This document shows positions 58,032 through 64,000 of a DNA stretch of 64,000 nucleotides, in pieces. This DNA is from Mercurialis annua. Taxonomy: Eukaryota > Streptophyta > Magnoliopsida > Malpighiales > Euphorbiaceae. The stretch lies in assembly GCF_937616625.2 (NCBI RefSeq), contig NC_065571.1:51197651-51261650 (forward strand). The letters run 5' to 3'. A program made the position numbers and the translations under genes. The notes below the pieces were generated by a model. It did not search any database and had not been told where the DNA came from. It saw only the letters and a program-made list of their open reading frames with translations. Numbering within the stretch: the stretch's first letter is position 1; each line of letters opens with the position of its first letter.

Positions 58032-58847
58032 TAGGGATGAGCAAAATTTTGAATGAACCGATCAAACCGACCGAAATTTTTGATCGGTTTGGTTCGGTGT
58101 TAAAATGTTAATCGGTTCGGTTATAAAATTATTAATTTTTGATTTTTGGTCGGTTGGTTCGGTTTTCAGTTTAAATTACACATTATAACCGAACCGGCCG
58201 AAAACTGAAACACTGTGTATTGACTAAAACTCAGCGTTTCAATTTACTCCAACACTAAAGGATTAAACACACTGTCACCATCTTTATCTTTCAACCCTAA
58301 CACCAGCCGCCTAATTTTTCTTTTCTTTCCTCAACATAATAGCTGCAAACTCTTAATTGTTAAATCTTTTAACCTTAATTACTCTTTTCTTTCATCAATC
58401 TCAACTGAAAGTGACCGATTCAACTCATAATGGAGGTTAAAAAATTGATGTAATAAGGGATAGCTCTTCTTTTTGAAATCATACACCACCAAATCACTTA
58501 TTAATCTTTAATTTTGATTAACATAGTAACATTTATTTTTGTAAATTCTTCATATTTCTTCTTTCAAATTTTAATGGCTTTTGTTCAGATCTCGTATGCA
58601 AGCTTTGGAACTGTTGAACTTCGTTTTCTTTTGTTTTAGCAAAGTTAGTACATGCAATGCAATTTCATGGATCAGTAAAAAAAGCCATAAAAATCCACAA
58701 AATGGCCCACTTAACCGAACCGACCGAAATAAGTTTCGGTCGAAACAGTATTGGTTAATGCCTCTTGTTCGGTCGGTTCGGTTATAAAAACCAAAAATTT
58801 CAGTTAGGACGGTTTGAAAAACCGAACCGACCAAATGCTCACCCCTA
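58032..58847. mobile_element. hAT-type element with unrelated interior
   Basis: An 816-bp element with ends TAGGGATGAGCAAA and TTTGGTCGGTTCGG...-type mirror ending TGCTCACCCCTA, flanked by a perfect 8-bp duplication GTTATAGA (58024-58031 and 58848-58855). The subterminal parts are rich in CGGTTCGG / CCGAACCG words on both strands. The middle (about 58210-58640) has a different composition, with CT-rich stretches resembling a plant 5' UTR. No transposase. The ORFs at 58571-58834 have no motif. Confidence 0.88.
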
Positions 58848-58855
58848 GTTATAGA

Positions 58856-61149
58856 TAGATAGATATAGATATATGGTATAGATATAGATAAAATTCTACT
58901 GGACGATATTTATGTAGTGACTTTAATTTTAATAAACTATTATTTTATATTAATTTACTTCAAAATATAAAAGAGTAATTTAAAAAATTTAATAAAAATT
59001 AATTATAAATAACTGATTTCTTAATTCTTATAAAAGAGTAACTTTTTCTATTTTTACGGGATGAGATGCATATATAAAATGCTTACTTCGTCCAATTTAT
59101 GAATTTTTTTTGTTTTTTGTTTAGCTGAAATAGAATAACACAAAATAAGGAACAAATACAAAAAATTAATAGTTATATTCATACAGGGGTAATTTAACTT
59201 GCTCAGTCCAATTGTGCGCCTCGACATTTATTGATCTTGGAGTGTACTGAAACGACGTAAAGTGAAAGGCTTGTCCAAAATTTCAAATGTCATAAAAAAA
59301 TACCCTACATTATAATTTGATTCTAATAACCTAAATTGATTGTAAAGAATATTTGGAGGGCACCGCCTTCAAAATCGTTCTTTACAACATAAAATATATT
59401 TCTTCTGTCATGTTTTAAAAAAAACATGTTTGAGATATTTTTAGAACTATCTGAAAAAAATTATTTATAAAATTACTGCAAGGAAAGTTAATTTCTAGAC
59501 ATACTGAAAAAACAAACATTTATAAAAAAATACTGATTTAAAAACAAATAAAATTAACTAAAATTAAACAGGTTTACTTTTTAATATTAGTGTGCCAAAA
59601 CTACAACAAAAAAATAAAGAAAGACACTAAAAATACCTAATAAAACACTTAATTTACAAATAATAAACACTTAGAACACAATCATACATACTAGTCAATA
59701 AATTCAAATATACACTAAAAACATTAAAGAATACACCAAAAAACACTAAACAAAACGCTTAAAATACATCTTAAAACACTTATAAAACATGCATACAAAT
59801 ATAGTCAATAGAGTCAACGGTCCACTGGTCAACAATTAGCATACTACGTGTTGACCGTCGTTGATAAAAAAAGATTCCAACTAAATTCCAGCGACTGGTC
59901 ACCATACTCTGAAGGTGTATCGTTGATGTTTTCCTTGTGTTTTTGGCATTTTTTTAAAATCACCCACTGTCCCTAACTTGTGGGCCTTTTATCACCATCA
60001 TCCTTATAAATCAATTTCAGTCCACAAACCCTCTGGTCCATAAACTACAGTCAGTTTTTTACTAACATCGTTAGTTTCAAGTGATGTGGTAATTGACTCT
60101 CACCTAAAAATTAATTACCAGGCTTTGTACCTCATGAACTAAAAATTCAAAATTAGTTTTATCTCGTAATAAATATGAAGTCTCGAGATAAATTAAAATT
60201 TAATTACATTAAATAGAATTTTAAATCAATTTTAAAAGATTCATTTGATTTAAATTTAAGTTTAATTAGATTTAATTAAATTACTTAGGATTTTAAATTA
60301 TTTTCAATTAGTTAATTAAGAAATATTAATTATTTTTAAATATATATAAATTTCACAATAATATAATTAATTAATTTGATTTAAATATTGGGTTTGATTT
60401 TGGTTTGGTTATTATGTGGTTTTGTCATGAGGATTGTTGCCGTGTCAACAATTCGATGAGTTGTCAATGACGTGGCAGACATGTTGGGCAAAAAATAGTT
60501 CGATTTAAAAAAATGGCTATAAAAGGTATCAAATATGCTTAACTAGGCTAAACGGGCCGATTTTTAAGAGTTTGGATATAGCCGACAAAACTCGAAAAGT
60601 TTTGGTATATTTTATGATTAAGCCTATTATTTTTTATTGTTTATCTTATTTTTAAAATAGTTTTATATTGTCCTTTTTTTGTGAAAGTTTGTTATCCCTT
60701 TTTTTATGACGAGCTTGTCAGATAATGGTTGAATCGAATGTTGTGACTGTAGTTTGTGATATCAGAAATTAGGTTGGGGGCAATTGGAGAAGTTTAATTA
60801 AAGACTGCACTTTATTAAAGAAATATTTAATAATTTGGTTTTTATTTTTGTAAGTAGATATGCGAATCAGGAGCATTTTGTTTATTCCATGTCAGGTTGT
60901 TAGGTTTAATTTTTGAGTTTTTCCAATTTTTTTATAAATATAACTCTTTTATATTCGACTTGATAATTAGATGTAGTTTTGAAGAAAAAAAAACTCATAC
61001 TTTTTTTCTTGAATATTAATGAGTGTGTTATATAGACTAATAAATAAAATTAATGATATATTTTATATTATATTTTCATAATAAAAACGAGGGGGTATGG
61101 AAGAAAAATACCTATAATATTTAATATATTTCTAATACATGCGAATGAA

Positions 61150-61153
<4 letters not shown>
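58856..61153. other. Gene-free AT-rich spacer
   Basis: No gene recognised. 58850-58890 is a short GATA repeat. 59590-59790 is full of AACACTAAAAA / ATACACCAAAAAACAC units on the plus strand, similar to the reverse complement of the repeats at 12200-12410. The rest is not structured as far as I can see. Confidence 0.4.

Positions 61154-61219
<66 letters not shown>
61154..61219. repeat. (AT)n microsatellite
   Basis: A pure AT dinucleotide run of about 66 bases. Confidence 0.95.
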
Positions 61220-61222
<3 letters not shown>

Positions 61223-61905
61223 TGTCTCATATAAAATATTTTATTTCATTTCTACTGATATTGTAGTTAATTTTATTTATTTTTATTATATTGTCTAAAT
61301 AAATTATTAATAGTTTAAATATAATTTACAATGCAATTATTAGTAAAAATAGAATATAAAATATAATATTTACTTTAAAATCGGACAGAAATGTTATTTT
61401 ATAAAAGTTGTTAACGTGAGAAGAATATACCTATGCATATGCTAAAACCAAAAATATCTTAGCTTCTCATATATAACAAATACGTTTATTTTAGAGGACT
61501 TATTGCAAAAGAAATTGTGGTGGGATTTTCGTAAGTTAAAGTTGAGCAATGTGCTTGTTGTCAGTGTAGCCATGTTAGCGGGGTTTTAAAATAGAAATTG
61601 TCTATTTATTTGTTGCTATATGAAAATAATGTTATTCGTTTACTAGTGGTAATTTTTAATAATAATTTTAAAAGTCTAAAATTCTAGCTAGAAAATAATT
61701 AGATATTTTCATCAACTGCTAGCGTTGGAAATGGGTATCCAAATTTTTGTTTGGATAGTTAAATTCTTTAATAAATGGTATTGTACAACTATGCACTCCA
61801 TAGGGTTTTAGAAAAATAAAAACAAATAAAAAATTAAGAAAGCGATGATTTGATCACAAGATTTGGTAGGTGGGAGGCGCCGATCTCCACTCTTTTACTG
61901 AAAGT

Positions 61906-62518
61906 TAGGGGCGTGAAAATGGATTAGCGAGTCGTAAACGTGTGGTGTCGACCCACTCTACTGACACGATTAGGGTTAACACGAACCACGACCCATTTAA
62001 CTAATCGTGTCAAAACTTTCAACCCTAATACGACACAAATTTTAAATGAGTGACACGACACGACCTGATTAACACGTTAAGATAAACGGATAACATGATT
62101 AATACAGTTACACGGCTAACACGACACGACTAACACTATCCGTTTAACATTTTAAAATATTTCGATCATAAAAATATAATTTTAACCTCAAATTATCAAT
62201 TAATAGTCTAATTTTAAAAAACTTAATATAACTAAGTTTATTTATAAATTAATATAACTATATTTAATTACTTTAATAATTTTATTTTATGAGATTATAA
62301 CTATTTTATTTCTATATTATAATGAATAATATCATCTGTAAACGGGTTAGGCGGGTTAGATGGGTTCGCGAGTCAACATGTGACACAACCCATTTATTTC
62401 GTGTCATAAACAGGTTGACACGTTTATGACACGAACCCGGTAAGCCTCAGCCGGATTCGCCAAATTTACGTGTTAGGTGAATCATTTTATCGTGTCATGA
62501 CCCATTTTGACACTCCTA
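61906..62518 (-). mobile_element. hAT-like non-autonomous element (copy B)
   Basis: A 613-bp copy of the family at 20994-21610 in the opposite orientation: the right end read on the minus strand (TAGGAGTGTCAAAATGGG, then TCATGACACGATAA and AATTTGGCGAATCCGG) follows copy A base for base with few changes. It is flanked by CTGAAAGT and CTGAGAAT, an 8-bp duplication with two mismatches. The centre is AT-rich and non-coding. Confidence 0.82.
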
Positions 62519-62810
62519 CTGAGAATCATAGTCAATCTGCCCATTTATATATATTTCGTTTTTATATATAAATTGCTTTGTTATTGAGATTATCGTTTGG
62601 TTTTAGTGTGTTTTCCAAGTTGATATGTTTGGTTTTTTCGAGTGTTTTTCAGATTTAATTAGTATCTCATCTTTCTTGGCGATTAACTATTCTGCTTCTT
62701 GATGAATTATGTTTTATAATGTTTTTTTGATTTCCTCGAGATTCTTGTAATGGTTCTAATTGGTTTTGTCGCAGATTTGTGTTGGTTTTAGCTAATAATC
62801 ACTCATGGTC

Positions 62811-63702
62811 CCTTACAAGAAATCTCTTGATCTTTAAAAACAATCAAGAAACCGCATGATCTTTGTGCCGGCACTCAAAAGATCCCTTAAACCCCAAATA
62901 TGACTAAAATACCCTGGCGCCGTCTTTTTATGGTGAGTTATCATTTAAAAAAATGACGGTGAAACATCATCAAATATCATAAAAAATTCAAACACCTAAA
63001 ATACCCCTAAAACTATTAAAATTTAATTAAAAGAATTTAAAATAAAAAAACCGAACCCAATCTAAACCAACCACCTACTTGACTTTCTAACCGCTACCCG
63101 CCGCCACCTACTCAACCCCTAACTGTCGCTACTGTTTTTCAACTACCTCCGCCATCAGAAAATTTTTATGTCTTCTATGAGGAACATATCTTTGTTCTTC
63201 AAAGACAAATGGTTGTGTTCTCAAAGTACAGCAGGGATTGTTCTTCATGTCGAGAAGAACATACCTATCTGTTCTTCGTGAAGAACCGTCCTGGGTCTGT
63301 TCTTCTTCGAAAAACAGATCCAAATCTGTACTTCAAAAGAAAAACAGATCGAGGTATGTTCTTCCTTAGATGAACAGGTCAAAGAAGATAACGGTGGTTG
63401 GAAAAAGGTGGCGGTGACCGGAAAAGGGTGGCGGTGGATGGACTGACTAGATGATTTAGGTTTGGTTGAATTAGGTTTGGTTAATTAAATTTTAATAATT
63501 TTAAAGATATTTTTGGTATTTTAATTTTTTAGGGTGTTTTGATGGCATGGCGCATCAATTTTTTGATTAGAATGATAGCTCACAAGAAAACGACGATATG
63601 AGGGTATTCTAATCATATTTGGAGTTTAGGGGGTTTCTTGAACGCCGCAAAGATGATGAGTATTTTTGATCGTTTTTAAATATCCGGAGATTTCTTGTAA
63701 GG
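62811..63702. mobile_element. Fold-back element with GAAGAACA-rich core
   Basis: The ends CCTTACAAGAAATCTC and GAGATTTCTTGTAAGG are inverted, with further pairs (AAACCCCAAATATGA / TCATATTTGGAGTTT; CTAAAATACCC / GGGTATTCTAAT). Inside the arms, GCCGCCACC / GGTGGCGGTGG words are inverted, and the centre (63160-63380) is a dense series of GTTCTTC / GAAGAAC words on both strands. The minus-strand ORF at 63129-63323 runs through this core and has no family resemblance. Confidence 0.7.
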
Positions 63703-64000
63703 ATGCCCAAAAATCATAGGTCATATATGATTATTAACTTGTTGGTTTCAACAATCTTTGTCATACTTCAAGTTTTTAGTTATAGATTTCTCGAACAATC
63801 AAACTTGTATCCAATTTCAGCGCAATTACTTAATTCATTTTTTTGTAGGTTGGCAAAATGAATCCGAGACTAGGTCTCTTATGATTGTAGTATAAATCAT
63901 AATTATTAATCAAATTTATAAGTTACCTTACACCTTACAATGTAACTACTTTTATTCTTAAGTTGATACAATGGTTTTTGGTTGATTTTTTTCAAAAATA

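Noticed and set aside
59590..59790. Regular-looking repeats that might suggest a CRISPR-like array
   Set aside because: The units are short, irregular and A-rich (AACACTAAAAA), without constant spacers; this is low-complexity plant DNA.
63129..63323. 64-residue minus-strand ORF with charged composition
   Set aside because: Lies entirely in the GAAGAACA palindromic core of a fold-back element.

Overview
The window is nuclear DNA from a flowering plant, most likely a dicot. It is strongly AT-rich, its genes are sparse and partly interrupted by GT-AG introns, and every recognisable gene belongs to a plant family. Most of the 64 kb is transposable-element debris, much of it nested. No bacterial or viral operon, CRISPR array or intact rRNA/tRNA gene is visible.

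Layout: 0-2.3 kb is an LTR-like insertion that splits an older MITE. 3.2-4.1 kb is a DUF4408/DUF761 (A70-like) gene. 5.0-10.2 kb is a fold-back element carrying a 4.6-kb solo LTR inside its right terminal repeat. 10.9-14.7 kb is a run of Mutator-like and other fold-back elements. 14.9-21.0 kb is a decayed Ty1/copia retrotransposon whose 3' LTR breaks off at a hAT-like element (21.0-21.6 kb). 22.3-25.8 kb is a seven-exon alkaline-phytoceramidase-family gene. 28.5-29.7 kb is a three-level MITE nest. 31.0-31.8 kb is an NDR1/HIN1-like (LEA-2) gene. 33.7-36.2 kb is fold-back elements, one holding a broken plastid-type tRNA-Glu copy. 37.2-39.7 kb is a two-exon LRR receptor-like kinase with a pseudokinase-type active site. 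40.3 kb is a tRNA-derived SINE. 41.8-50.4 kb is a tandem array of three minus-strand LOB-domain (LBD) genes in different stages of decay, with LINE, fold-back and MITE insertions between them. 53.4-54.7 kb is an intronless sphingolipid delta-8 desaturase on the minus strand. 55-64 kb is gene-free: possible Helitron ends, two hAT elements with perfect 8-bp target duplications, homopolymer and (AT)n tracts, a second inverted copy of the 21-kb hAT-like family, and a 0.9-kb fold-back.

The genes do not form a pathway. Two act in sphingolipid metabolism (the ceramidase-like protein and the delta-8 desaturase, about 28 kb apart), and three are typical of stress or defence responses (A70-like, NHL-like, LRR-RLK). 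The LBD array is the only clear local gene family. I see no convincing novel multi-gene system. The most informative structures are the nested transposon stratigraphy, the fold-back elements with GC-rich palindromic cores, and the asymmetric decay of the LBD triplet.
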